Under the pieces are notes generated by a model. It was given only the letters and a program-made list of their open reading frames with translations. It made no database searches and had not been told where the DNA came from. The translations under genes and the position numbers were made by a program. Below, piece after piece: positions 7,690 through 16,877 of a stretch of 64,000 nt of DNA. Source of the DNA: Acidobacteriota bacterium (lineage in GTDB: Bacteria > Acidobacteriota > Terriglobia > Acidiferrales > UBA7541); the NCBI GenBank assembly GCA_003223215.1, contig QHYH01000098.1:1-64000 (forward strand). Reading direction: 5' to 3'. Each line of letters begins with the position of its first letter. Position 1 is the stretch's first letter.

Positions 7690-8731
7690 TGATCAGTGCG
7701 GGCATCGATGTTCCCTCGTGCCAGTTCGACCGTAACCGCGCGATCATTTTCTGGAAACCGCGTTCTCTGGGAATCGCCCGAGGGCATTTTTGAACTCTCC
7801 AACTAGGTCTGTATTGTTTCTGCCGTTGGCATTTTATTCTCGGAGCCGCTCGCCCGTGAACACAAAAGTTTCCCGAGTCAATACGAATGGCATCTGCCGC
7901 GCCGGAGTAAGGATCTTTTTCTAATTGCCGGATTTATTGGCACGACGAAATCCGGTGCAATGATTCCTTCTTGCTGGGTCAGCGATGAGGGTCAGTCCAA
8001 CTAGTGAACCAATTCCGATATCATTTGACAATGGATCAACTTGAATTGCGTTTGAGAGATTTTCTCTGCCACAACCACTCCGTCATCGCAAAGCAATCGA
8101 ACGCGGTCGCCAATACTCAACACCTCGATAAATTCCTCGAGGTTCATGCGCCGCTGGCAAAAATCTATCTGTAAGGGAGGGCTGACGTTCGCCGGTCGCG
8201 CTACTTCAAATTGATCGTGTCGAAGACGAGCCGCGATTGACCAAACGATGCCGCTAGCAAAACGCCAATATCTGCGCGCAGTCTTTTTGCACTTGTCCAG
8301 CGCCGCTGAGAAGGGCAAGCCGATGCTCCGGATTCCGTGCCTTTTCGACACCTTCCGTCCATTACCGCAGTTACTTTCCCCGCATCAAACGAATCTCTTG
8401 GATAGTAAGAGGATGCAACACCAGGCGAGCGCTGTCGTTGCTCGGGAGCAGGGAACAATACCAGCCTGATTAACGCGCAAAGGGCGGCCCCACATTCCCG
8501 ATTTGCCGGCGCTAGATAAAATGGCGCCCCTTTTGAAATAGGGTTGCGTCTCAACCGATCGGAAAAAAAAACTTGCCGGGTGGGATGAGAAGGCCGGTCT
8601 CCGCGGGATGCCATACGCTCCCACTGATCGACGTGCTCGAAGCACAAAGAAGAGGAGACCGGCAATCGAGAAGGTCGGCACCATACGGACGACGGCAGAC
8701 AGGCGTTTAAGTAAAAGGGGACAAGCTCACC
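7690..8731. other. Region without a recognisable gene
   Basis: About 1 kb with no convincing coding sequence. A 48-codon reverse frame at 8001-8147 (starting MNLEEFIEVLSIGDRVRLL) has plausible composition for a small SH3-like protein but no supporting context. A long reverse frame across 8201-9055 lacks protein-like composition and overlaps an IS110 remnant on the other strand. Confidence 0.4.
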
Positions 8732-8935
8732 AATGGTTTGCATTTGGGAGATCGCTCGAGTTCGTACCGCATCTTGAATGAAGCAGGAGAGATAGTTTTG
8801 GAGCACAAACTGGCAACTACGCCGGAAGCCATGAAGGAGATATTCGCCTCGGATGCCGCGAAGCCGGATGGCCCTGGCGCTCCGCCGAGCTGAATACATC
8901 AGTTCGCAGTGGTAGGCGCGCGGCATCTGAGAGGT
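8732..8935 (+). pseudogene. IS110-family transposase, N-terminal remnant
   Basis: The forward strand reads NGLHLGDRSSSYRILNEAG, EIVLEHKLATTPEAMKEIF and then, after a frame change near 8850, MPRSRMALA. This matches the start of IS110-family transposases, where a RuvC-like GLDLGD motif is followed by LDEAG.V and TTPEAL. The motif aspartate corresponding to GLDLG is replaced by His. Only about 60 codons remain. It is not a copy of the intact IS110 element at 47.9-49.7 kb, whose N-terminus is different. Confidence 0.5.
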
Positions 8936-9009
8936 CGGACCTGTTTCGCTCCAGAGACTGTGTACTGCGAGATTTGCTCGGCAGACCGTTCGCGAAGGCA
9001 GTGGCAGGC

Positions 9010-9501
9010 TCACACAAATCCGATAAAACGTCCAGCGGCAATAATTCCAGTCCATAGCAGAATCGAAACAAAACCCGAAACCTTCGCCTTCATGGGCAAG
9101 AGTGCGCCCTCATCCCAGTTTGCCACATCTCGATAGACGATCCAGTGGAAGATGAGCGCGTGCATGCCAGCCAGAAAAATCAATAGCATCTTCAGGCGAA
9201 ACGCGGGATTGCTATAGACCTTGACCGCTTCCGATGAAAATAGCAGCACCCCGGTAACCACTTGCACTGCAAATCCTGCCCAAGCCCAAGGAAGCAGCCT
9301 TCCGGCCAGAGCCGAAACGCGCTCCCGCCGCATGGCCCATCCCAAGAGGCGCAAATCGAGAACGGCCACAGTCCCTACGAGCGCCGCCATCCCAAGCAGA
9401 TGCACGGTTTCAATCGTTGGAAACAGCCACAGCGACTCCCGAACGGCGGCGCCCATCGCACTCTGATCCAGCCGCTCGCAAAGTGCCAGCAGGTCGGGCA
9501 T
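9010..9501 (-). CDS. DUF6644-type integral membrane protein
   Basis: A 163-residue membrane protein starting at ATG 9501 (MPDLLALCERLDQ). Four hydrophobic segments are visible: LWLFPTIETVHLLGMAALVG, LLPWAWAGFAVQVVTGVLLF, LKMLLIFLAGMHALIFHWIV and the terminal SILLWTGIIAAGRFIGFV. Conserved histidines lie in the first and third segments, as in small haem- or cytochrome b561-like membrane proteins, but I cannot assign a ligand. Its start is 2 nt after the stop of the exported DUF6152 protein, so they form an operon. Confidence 0.7.
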   Translation of the reverse strand: MPDLLALCERLDQSAMGAAVRESLWLFPTIETVHLLGMAALVGTVAVLDLRLLGWAMRRERVSALAGRLLPWAWAGFAVQVVTGVLLFSSEAVKVYSNPAFRLKMLLIFLAGMHALIFHWIVYRDVANWDEGALLPMKAKVSGFVSILLWTGIIAAGRFIGFV

Positions 9502-9503
9502 GT

Positions 9504-9893
9504 CTATGGCGCCGCCGACAGTATTTTGCCGTTGGAAAGCTGGACGGTAGTCAAAGACATATAAGCCGAGCCGTCTTTGGCGCGAAAGCCTTCGACCGTG
9601 ATCTGGGCTCCGCGCCTCACAGTGTCTGGCGCCCATCCGCCGAACCGCGTCAGCATTCCGAGACTCCCTAGCTCGAGCTTCCAGTTTGTGACCTTACCTT
9701 GCTCGTCTTTCACGTCCGCATAGATATATGCATGCGGGTTGATCCATCGAAAATCCGTAACGATGCCTTCGAGCTTCACCGGATGCTTCGTGTCAAACCT
9801 TGCGAGGCCGTGATGGCCGCGCAGGGAAGGTACGCCCAACAACAAAACACCTGTCAGTAGCAGGGCTGCTCTCAATCTGGGATTCATCGCCAT
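9504..9893 (-). CDS. DUF6152-type exported protein
   Basis: A small secreted protein of about 129 residues; ATGs at 9893 and 9887 both precede a signal peptide (RAALLLTGVLLLGVPSLRGHHG). The mature part has the family pattern: HHGLARFDTKHPVKLEGIV, DFRWINPHAYIYADV, KVTNWKLELGSLGMLTRFGW-like and GAQITVEGFRAKDGS. This is a small OB-like/beta protein of unknown function common in Acidobacteriota and proteobacteria. It is followed after 2 nt by the DUF6644 membrane protein, its usual partner. Confidence 0.8.
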   Translation of the reverse strand: MAMNPRLRAALLLTGVLLLGVPSLRGHHGLARFDTKHPVKLEGIVTDFRWINPHAYIYADVKDEQGKVTNWKLELGSLGMLTRFGGWAPDTVRRGAQITVEGFRAKDGSAYMSLTTVQLSNGKILSAAP

Positions 9894-10100
9894 CCTCAGT
9901 GCGTGGCGACACGCGCATCGCCTTAACGTCATGATCGTGTATCCCTTTCTGGTCCGGGTGCTTTCCCTTGAAATGATAGCGCACTGCCGACAGCGATTGG
10001 TCAGTGTTATCTCGAAGCGTACTGAACAACCAAGGAGCAGCTTGGGCGCTGCGCGTTGTCTTTTCCGAACTGCAATTCTTCAGAAATTGAGAGCTCGTCA

Positions 10101-10137
10101 TGTAAGGATAATGTAACGGCCATGTAAGGCCTTGTAA
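10101..10137. promoter_or_regulatory. Four phased TGTAA direct repeats
   Basis: TGTAA occurs at 10101, 10112, 10123 and 10133, spacings of 11, 11 and 10 bases, so all four face the same side of the helix. The array lies between the leftward DUF6152/DUF6644 pair and the rightward FG-GAP protein/Crp genes. Tandem half-sites at one helical turn are typical of OmpR/PhoB-type response-regulator sites. No such regulator is encoded nearby; the Crp-like gene at 11088 would prefer an inverted repeat. Confidence 0.5.
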
Positions 10138-10189
10138 ATTCTGCGCTCATTTTCGTTTTACGTTGCTCTCGGTCAAGGATGACTAGCGA

Positions 10190-11152
10190 TTGCGACGCAC
10201 TATCAACGCAGGGGGACTGAATGCCGATGAAGTGCTGGCTCAGGAGCTGAAGGTCGCTTTCGGCCCTCCTTCGTCAGGTGGCACTGTGATTTCACCCGAG
10301 TCTCAGGAAAGTCGAATATCGGAACGAACTGGCCAAGTTCATGTGGCACTGTTCGTTTGTCTTCTCGCTCTCCTCGGCCCGCTCATTGGTGGCGCAAATA
10401 CACGCGCCAATGATTCGCAAGGGTTCGCCGCCGGGCATGGGCTACTTGCCGCGAATGACAGGTTCGCGATTGATGATTTTGACGGAGATCTCGCCCCAGA
10501 CATTGCGATCGTCCAACCGGTGTCCAGCAATTCTTCGGGTACCAAGTACATCGTTCAACTGCAGTTCGGTTCCGGTCAGAGACGATCCATATGCCTGGCC
10601 GCACACTGGCGCGATGTGCGAATTGTTGCACGCGATGTGAACGGCGATCGTATTCCGAACCTAATCCTAAGTTCCGCGTGGAGCGAAGAGCCGTATGCCG
10701 TCCTGACCAACGAAGGAAACAGTGCTTTTCACCGGTTGATCCATCTTCAGTTAAAGCACTCTCTCGGGAATCTAAGCAGAGTCTCAATTGGCCCCCAACC
10801 ACGGCCCGTCGGAAACAGCTGCGACATCTCCATCGTATGGAGAACGGGACTGCGCGAAAACGAAATGTATTGGGGACACCTGCTCGACGAAGCGTTTTGT
10901 TTATCGACCCAATTCGATCTTAGTCCGCTGTCCTTTGCTTGCGTCCCTGCCTGGGCACGCCCCACCGAGACCCGCTCTGGTCCGAGGCTCATCCGCGTCT
11001 CACAAAACTGGCCGATGCCAACTTCATTCGGCGTGATCGTTCTCCTAACCGAGTTGCTCCAGGCCCAAATTCAAATTGAGGTCTACCATGTTTCAGAAGG
11101 GTCAAAAGCGTTCGATAACGAAGATCTTGGAGTTGTTTTCGGAGATTCCTGA
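10190..11152 (+). CDS. Exported FG-GAP/VCBS-repeat-like protein
   Basis: The frame opens with TTG at 10190, but the signal-like segment HVALFVCLLALLGPLIGG starts near codon 50, so a GTG around 10341 may be the true start. After it come FAIDDFDGDLAPDIAIV and ARDVNGDRIPNLILSS, two FG-GAP/VCBS-type calcium-loop blades. The second half lacks clear repeats and the frame overlaps the next gene by 65 bp, which suggests a 3' frameshift or an eroded end. Function is not known; such proteins are usually secreted or surface-bound. Confidence 0.6.
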   Translation: MRRTINAGGLNADEVLAQELKVAFGPPSSGGTVISPESQESRISERTGQVHVALFVCLLALLGPLIGGANTRANDSQGFAAGHGLLAANDRFAIDDFDGDLAPDIAIVQPVSSNSSGTKYIVQLQFGSGQRRSICLAAHWRDVRIVARDVNGDRIPNLILSSAWSEEPYAVLTNEGNSAFHRLIHLQLKHSLGNLSRVSIGPQPRPVGNSCDISIVWRTGLRENEMYWGHLLDEAFCLSTQFDLSPLSFACVPAWARPTETRSGPRLIRVSQNWPMPTSFGVIVLLTELLQAQIQIEVYHVSEGSKAFDNEDLGVVFGDS

Positions 11153-11801
11153 ACCTATCTCTGCAAGCGTCCTTTCTATGGGCCGTTTCAGAAACTTCCC
11201 GAGTGGCGAGATACTGTTTTGTCTTGGGGATCCGGCGAAGGAAGTATTCTTGTTGATTGAAGGCTGCGTAAAAACAACGCAGGTCACCAAGAACGGTGAG
11301 GAAGTCATACTGCGGCTTGAGTCGCCCACCGATTTATTCGGCTCACTTGGGATGGATTTACAGGGCAGGCACAATTCAACCGCACAAGCAATCGAAGAAA
11401 GCAAAGCGCTGGTCTGGGATACCAATATGTTTAAAGCTGCTCTGAGTCGCTTTCCGATCCTGGAGCGAAACACGCAAGGCATCCTGGAGCGGCGCATTCG
11501 CGAATTGGAACAAAGATTCTGTGAGGTAGCCACCGAGAAGGCGTCTGCCCGTCTCGCAGGCGAGCTCCTTCGGCTGCAGAAACAAATTGGTCGAAAGAGA
11601 AACGGCCAAAGAGAAATTAAGATTCGCCACGAGTGGGTGGCGGAGATGGCGGCGATGAGTGAGTTCACTGTGAGCCGGTTTCTGGCGGAATGGGAAAGGC
11701 AAGGTGTGGTAAGCGTGAGGCACGGGACAATCGCCATTCAAGATTATAAGAGTCTGAAAAGTTTGTGCCGAGAGCCGAGAACCCCGAGCGGTTTAATTTG
11801 A
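11088..11801 (+). CDS. Crp/Fnr-family transcriptional regulator
   Basis: I prefer the ATG at 11088 with a GAGG sequence 8 bases upstream over a TTG at 11076. The N-terminal half is a cyclic-nucleotide-binding-like beta barrel (FPSGEILFCLGDPAKEVFLL, then VKTTQVTKNGEEVILRLESP), followed by a long dimerisation helix and a C-terminal winged helix (HEWVAEMAAMSEFTVSRFLA, EWERQGVVSVRHGTI). There are no cysteines arranged for an Fe-S cluster in the N-terminus, so it is not a classical Fnr. The effector is unknown. It could control its neighbours. Confidence 0.88.
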   Translation: MFQKGQKRSITKILELFSEIPEPISASVLSMGRFRNFPSGEILFCLGDPAKEVFLLIEGCVKTTQVTKNGEEVILRLESPTDLFGSLGMDLQGRHNSTAQAIEESKALVWDTNMFKAALSRFPILERNTQGILERRIRELEQRFCEVATEKASARLAGELLRLQKQIGRKRNGQREIKIRHEWVAEMAAMSEFTVSRFLAEWERQGVVSVRHGTIAIQDYKSLKSLCREPRTPSGLI

Positions 11802-11938
11802 CGACCATCAAAAGGAACGGTTTTTTCTGAATCTCCTGCAGCTAGCGCATCGGACTCTTGACAGTCCGAAGGTCTTGTGTTGGTTCGGCAAGCCGGCTCT
11901 CCCTTTAGCGGTGACAAATTGTCTCGCGACAAGAAGTA

Positions 11939-12432
11939 ATGGAATGCAACCATTTCCGCATGCCGAAAGGGCCAGTAAGCCCAGGAAGAAAATGGGGCGG
12001 CTGGCTCCGTATAACGGTCGCTGACTTTAACGCCGAATTTCGAAATGACGATATATGCCTAGAATATATCAGGGAACAACGCTGGCCAACGGCCGTCACA
12101 GATTGCGTTGAAGGCGTGAAGAAAGTGGAAAGCCGCGATGCCTACAAACTGAAGCTCACCATGAAGAGTGGCCAGGTACGGCATCTCTGGGTCGATGCGG
12201 AGTCGTTCGCGGACGTCAAAGTCGAAGGCACGCCCAAACGTATGGATGGCAAGATGCGCCCCGTGGAAGTCTATTATCGCGATTACCGGAGCGTGAACGG
12301 CCTCATGGTTCCCTATGTTCTTTTCTTGAAACTACGGTGCAAAGGGTCAAGAAATCGCATAAGATGATCGTTGAGAGCGTTGTGGTGAAGCCTAAGATCG
12401 ACGACTCTCTGTTGACGCAACTGAAGCCCTAA
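11939..12432 (+). pseudogene. Outer-membrane lipoprotein-sorting (LolA)-like gene, frameshifted and 5'-truncated
   Basis: The readable core DAYKLKLTMKSGQVRHLWVD, KVEGTPKRMDGKMRPVEVYY and RSVNGLMVPYVL is typical of LolA/LolB-like exported proteins of Acidobacteriota. At about 12320-12327 the frame is lost: in the next frame the protein continues LETTVQRVKKSHKMIVESV and ends LLTQLKP at the TAA at 12430-12432. The signal peptide is also absent upstream. One indel in the TTCTTTTCTTG run explains the 3' break. Confidence 0.65.
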
Positions 12433-12512
12433 TAAGCATTGAGTAGACGCGCGAAATAATTCACCGAGTGATGGTGACCTAACCTACATGCTTCGCGCAC
12501 GAAAGGGGCGCC

Positions 12513-13028
12513 ATGAAAATGAACCGAATGGCGAAACAACTGGCGGCGGGGGCCGGCCTGTTATTTGTATGTGCGATGCCAGTACGGACTCGAGCACAAA
12601 GCGCTCCGCCGGCTCCGGTTCCGACTCCGCCCAAAGCCATACGCCCGACGCGAATGACGAAAGAAACTGGCCCGATGGACGATTTTGCCGGCCTGAACTT
12701 CACAGATGACCAGAAGGAAAGAATTAACAAGATCCATGAGGATTTCAAGGCGCGCCTGGACGCCGTGATTAAAGACGACAAGCTAAACACGGACCAGAAA
12801 GGGGCTATGCTCCAGGGCTTCCAGCGTATGGAGCGCGGTGAGGTTTACAAGGTGCTGACGCGGGAGCAGCAAGCAGAAGTTCGCAAACGGATCCTCGCCC
12901 GGCGCGCGGCAGCCCAGAAGGAACAGCAAGAGAGAAATACGCAACCCACTCCCACGCCGCATGCTCCCACGCAGCAGCCCGCGCGGCCCGTAGAGTCCTC
13001 GAAACCGCCGCAGCCCCCGCTGGCGTGA
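12513..13028 (+). CDS. Exported protein with a Spy/CpxP-like helical core and Pro-rich tail
   Basis: A 171-residue protein, ATG at 12513 with AAAGGGG upstream. The signal peptide (QLAAGAGLLFVCAMPVRTRAQS) precedes a Pro-rich linker, a helical segment FTDDQKERINKIHEDFKARL, LNTDQKGAMLQGFQRMERG, VYKVLTREQQAEVRKRI, then a long Gln/Thr/Pro tail. The helix pattern resembles LTXXQ-type periplasmic Spy/CpxP-like proteins, which bind unfolded protein or metal, but the assignment is by pattern only. Confidence 0.65.
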   Translation: MKMNRMAKQLAAGAGLLFVCAMPVRTRAQSAPPAPVPTPPKAIRPTRMTKETGPMDDFAGLNFTDDQKERINKIHEDFKARLDAVIKDDKLNTDQKGAMLQGFQRMERGEVYKVLTREQQAEVRKRILARRAAAQKEQQERNTQPTPTPHAPTQQPARPVESSKPPQPPLA

Positions 13029-13029
13029 T

Positions 13030-13670
13030 CATAGAACGATAAAGCACTGCTTCTCCGGACCCTCGACAAAAAGGTGGCAGCACGTTCCGCGCAACGAACG
13101 GCCGCAACTGGCTGACTACGCCTGCCTGCAAGCGAACACGCAGCTCAATCGGCTTGAAGTCCTTCGCTTGCGCTTGCTCAAATAGCTTGTTCAGATCCAA
13201 CCCTGCCATGGCAACGAGTTTCTTGGCCGCTTCGAACTGTATCCACGATGCCGCTTGTAATCTCGGTATGGCATCATTCTTCAGGTAGGCTGCTTCCCCA
13301 GGAATTCCGCACGACTTCCCAACCGTGATTCGCTAGGTCTGTGCGGTGAATCATTAGCGTCGCTATCGCCCGGCGCCGGGCTGTTTCTTCGAATTTGTAC
13401 GTCCATGTCCCGTAATACGTCAGTGCCTTCCCTTTGAAAAACTTTGGGTCATCGGATGCCGGCTGGTTCACAAATAAAAGCGCGACCTTGCCCTTCAGAT
13501 TGGTTCCCTTGTAGTCGTCCCAATCGTACTCCGGCGCCATGATCCCGTATCCAACGAATACGATCGGCAATGACCGTTCCCGCGAGAACACCGCGCACCG
13601 ATTGCGCCGCTAGAACTCCTGCAGACACAACTACGCTTAGCCAAAATACGGGTCGATAAACTGGTCGCAT
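13030..13670 (-). pseudogene. M28-family peptidase, degraded N-terminal part
   Basis: Reverse-strand fragments in two frames belong to one gene: a signal-like start near 13670, then PIVFVGYGIMAPEYDWDDYK, GKVALLFVNQPASDDPKFF and LTYYGTWTYKFEETARR (13591-13274), then DLNKLFEQAQAKDFKPIEL and ARNVLP (13209-13040). This is the PA-like insert and approach to the catalytic domain of acidobacterial M28 peptidases. It breaks where the first zinc ligands (YDH) should come, at the end of the convergent gene finishing at 13028. No catalytic domain remains. Confidence 0.7.
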
Positions 13671-13959
13671 TTTCCACCCCGCGACGGGATGTAGAGGCCC
13701 TCAGGTTTCTTTTAGCTAACGTGCGGAACAACCCCTGAACGCTTGCGGTTACGCATACGCTGGCACCCTAGCCTAGGGGACCGTGACACGGATGCAGAGC
13801 GATATTGAAAGCCCATCACAGCCGGGTCAGTCAGGTGATTACCCAGTAACGCGAGTAGCGATGAATTTTGGATGAATTTTGCCAGGGAAAAAGACCTTCG
13901 CAGGGGTGCCGGTATCTTCGACGGAAGCCACGCACCAAACTGGAACGTGGACGGCCAGT

Positions 13960-16005
13960 CTAGTTCTTCTGGTGCAGTTCAATGACCGTCACACTCTCAT
14001 GCCGAAAAGTACATTCCAGTTCCGCGCCTTCCAATTTGAGCGATCTCTCTCTCGGAATCACGGCTTCAGGATGAGCCTCGTCGTTCTTGTCATAAAGGCT
14101 GGCGGCAAACAGTGTTTGCACCGATCCTTCCGGTGCCGGGGCGAATCCGGCGAGGGAAATTCGAGCGGCGATGTCCTGCGTCAAGTGGCGATTCACGCAA
14201 AAAAGCGACAGCTTGTCGCCCGCGTCGTTGCGCGCTGCTACCACGTCAAGGTACGGAACGTCCGGAATGCTCGGCAGGCGGACCGACCCTTGCTGTATGT
14301 CATATTTCTCGACTTGTGTTCGCGCTTCCACGACTTGGCTAACATTCGCGTTCGAATACATTCGAAAGGCCCAATACGATGGCGCGCCGAACACGTCGCC
14401 GCGCTTCTTCCAGATGCCGCCAAACTCCATAATTCCCGTCATATCCGCGATCGGCACGATATCCGCCACGCGCATGAGCGTATTCAGGAACCCTGCGGTG
14501 CAAATTGCGCCTCCCATATTGTCGTAGCGCGGCGCGTCCCCCTGGCGCGCCCAAAACAGCCACTCCGTGAACGCCGTCTTCACCCTGTCGCGTGCCTGCG
14601 GGTTTTCCTGGATCTCGTCGTGCATTTCGCGCAGTTTTCGTTCCAACCCAACCGGCAGCGCAAAATCCGCCTGTGCGATGAAATCAGCCGTGGGATTTTG
14701 CCGTTCGACCCTGTCGTCTGTAACCACGAAATGCGTCGAAAGATAATCAAAGGCCTCCGCATTCGTGAGTTGCGTTTCATTCCAGTCGCGGTAGGAATCC
14801 TCATCCCCTCCCGTCGCAATCCATTTCGCCTTCGGATCCATCTTGCGTACGGCATCGCTGAACGCTTTGGTTCGCTCAGCCACACGCTGCCTCGTCGGAT
14901 ACCCTACCTGGAATGTCCCCCACAACTCGTTCCCGAGTTCCCACAGAACTCCGCCCGTGTGTTCGTCCCAATGTTCGTTGACGTACTTCACCCATCCCGC
15001 CGCTTCCTCGGTTGTTCCGCTTCCCAGGTTGAGCGCGATCTGCGGCCGCGCTCCGATCAGTTCACAAAAGCGCAGGAACTCGTCCGTCCCGAACGTATTG
15101 TATTCCGGCATGCCCCAGGCGATATTCAGCATGCTCACGCGTTTGTCGCGCGGCCCGATGCCGTCGCGCCAGTGATATGCCGACGTAAAGTTCCCGCCAA
15201 AACGAAGAAGCGGCGTCTTCATCGCCTTGGCCATCTCGACGATCTCCGGATCCATCCCGTCCACGTTGTCCGCCGGCATCAGCGAGGCTTGATCCACCAG
15301 CACGCGGCCTTTGTTTCCGACCGCGATCACAAAATCAGCCGGTTCGAGCGGCGTGATCTTTCCCGCCTCTAGATCAAGACGAAACTCATAGCGTTTCCAA
15401 TCATCTCCGGCAAGCCGAATCTTGCTACCCGCAAACACCTCTTCCGGGTGATCGCGCCTCCGGATGGAAACCTCGATTTCCCGGGGCCCGCTTTCGTACT
15501 TCGCGTACAAGCTCCCGACATATTTCAGCATTCGATGAACCGGAAGAAAAACTTTTTGCCGCACACCCACTGGCCTTTCCGGCAAGCCCATCAAGAAAAG
15601 CGAGCGGTAAGAATTGGCGGCATCATTCCACCGCGGCTCGTAACGGTTCCCCTGCTTGGCATCGAGCGGCTCCCATGGAAGCGGTAGGCCGAGCTCTGAA
15701 GCCCGTGCCAGTTGCGGCTCGTCGCTGAGCATCTTTTGGATCGCCCCGGCATTCCACAGATTGTCTTCGAAGCTCGGATTCTGCAAAAGTTCCGCCCACA
15801 ACCCGCCGTAAATCGCATTGCCAATCGGCTCCAAGAACGTTCCAAAAATCGTGCGCGGAATTTTGTAGCTCGCAGGCCTGGAAGCATCAATCGTAACGGT
15901 CGCCTCTAACGTTCGATCCCTCGCTGGCCTTTGTGACCCGGCGGCCAAAACCAGTGAGACGCCGGCGCAGGAGAGAAAAACACCCGAAACGAGTATTCTC
16001 CTCAT
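13960..16005 (-). CDS. Alpha-L-arabinofuranosidase, GH51-like
   Basis: A 681-residue exported glycosidase from ATG 16005, with a signal peptide (RRILVSGVFLSCAGVSLVLA). It removes terminal arabinofuranosyl groups from plant polysaccharides. The N-terminal part begins IFGTFLEPIGNAIYGGLWAE, as in GH51, followed by a carbohydrate-binding-like jelly roll. The catalytic barrel shows PLLRFGGNFTSAYHWRDGIG, the acid/base in LWELGNELWG and the nucleophile region in TAFTEWLFW. The end carries a beta domain (AELECTFRHESVTVIELHQ). A CBM inserted before the barrel is usual for long bacterial members. It stands alone, without a sugar operon around it. Confidence 0.88.
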   Translation of the reverse strand: MRRILVSGVFLSCAGVSLVLAAGSQRPARDRTLEATVTIDASRPASYKIPRTIFGTFLEPIGNAIYGGLWAELLQNPSFEDNLWNAGAIQKMLSDEPQLARASELGLPLPWEPLDAKQGNRYEPRWNDAANSYRSLFLMGLPERPVGVRQKVFLPVHRMLKYVGSLYAKYESGPREIEVSIRRRDHPEEVFAGSKIRLAGDDWKRYEFRLDLEAGKITPLEPADFVIAVGNKGRVLVDQASLMPADNVDGMDPEIVEMAKAMKTPLLRFGGNFTSAYHWRDGIGPRDKRVSMLNIAWGMPEYNTFGTDEFLRFCELIGARPQIALNLGSGTTEEAAGWVKYVNEHWDEHTGGVLWELGNELWGTFQVGYPTRQRVAERTKAFSDAVRKMDPKAKWIATGGDEDSYRDWNETQLTNAEAFDYLSTHFVVTDDRVERQNPTADFIAQADFALPVGLERKLREMHDEIQENPQARDRVKTAFTEWLFWARQGDAPRYDNMGGAICTAGFLNTLMRVADIVPIADMTGIMEFGGIWKKRGDVFGAPSYWAFRMYSNANVSQVVEARTQVEKYDIQQGSVRLPSIPDVPYLDVVAARNDAGDKLSLFCVNRHLTQDIAARISLAGFAPAPEGSVQTLFAASLYDKNDEAHPEAVIPRERSLKLEGAELECTFRHESVTVIELHQKN

Positions 16006-16212
16006 CGCTACAACCTCCGGCCCCGTGGCGATGCAAAAAACTGCTGCAACAATCGTCACTCATGTTGAAAAGCAGGCCTCTTTGTCTTACAACAAATCAC
16101 CGAAGGCAGGAATCAAATTCAGGGCTCAATTCGAACGCCGGTCTCCCCGCCTTCGCAATTTGTCTCGCGTACTACTTTCCAATTAACAAAAACCAGGTAT
16201 AATGCGCCATAT

Positions 16213-16590
16213 ATGGCCCCTCCTACCGAAGTGAAAGCGCCGGGGATGGTCCCGGACGAACTGAAGCAGGAGCCGCGTTCAAAAGGCATTGCCACCCCGC
16301 GCAAGAAAAAGCCCAAAGAACTAGCCGTCATCACCGAATGCTGCACCGGTTGCGCCGGCTCTCCCGCCTGCGTTGAATACTGCCCTGTCGAAGATTGCAT
16401 GTTTTGGGTTCCCGACGAGGACCATCCGCCATTCGGACGCATTCAGATCGATCCGATTCTCTGCATAGGCTGCAAGAAGTGCCTTAGCAAGGGCCCGGAC
16501 GGTTGCTTCCTCGATGGCTGCCCCTGGGACGCCATCGTCATGGTGGATACGACCACAGTGGAAAAAGAAGTCGGCCCCATGTCCTACTGA
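16213..16590 (+). CDS. Ferredoxin with two 4Fe-4S cluster motifs
   Basis: A 125-residue electron carrier. After a charged N-terminal extension of about 40 residues come ECCTGCAGSPACVEYCPVED and ILCIGCKKCLSKGPDGCF followed by DGCPWDAIVM. The cysteine spacing is that of a bacterial 2x[4Fe-4S] ferredoxin with insertions in both clusters. It has no signal peptide, so it is cytoplasmic. It is monocistronic and convergent with the small membrane-protein remnant at 16699. The extension and the extra cysteines (CC at the start) are unlike minimal ferredoxins. Confidence 0.85.
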   Translation: MAPPTEVKAPGMVPDELKQEPRSKGIATPRKKKPKELAVITECCTGCAGSPACVEYCPVEDCMFWVPDEDHPPFGRIQIDPILCIGCKKCLSKGPDGCFLDGCPWDAIVMVDTTTVEKEVGPMSY

Positions 16591-16877
16591 AGCCGCATGA
16601 GGGCGCGCCAGCGCCCAGGTGAGTTGCAGCAGCCCCATCCCACAGCGCATCGAACCATTATTCGAGGCTTTGCCAATCTCCCTGCGGGCCTGATTCTATT
16701 AGAGCGCTAGCCAGCCAAGAAGCAGGGTCATCGTGCTGCAAATAAGGAACGCCATCGCGATGATCCCATCGGCGGCAACTCTCCTCTTGCTTCCGCTTGC
16801 TGTGTCGGCTTTCGCTGGAGTGTGGGTCGGTAGGGCAGCCATTCCTTCCGGTTCTGGATGGGCGAAACAGGCTGCGC

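Noticed and set aside
8201-9055. Reverse frame of 284 codons
   Set aside because: Composition is not protein-like, and an IS110 remnant with clear motifs lies on the other strand.
13879-15372. Forward frame of 497 codons
   Set aside because: It is antisense to the GH51 gene, with no protein-like motifs.
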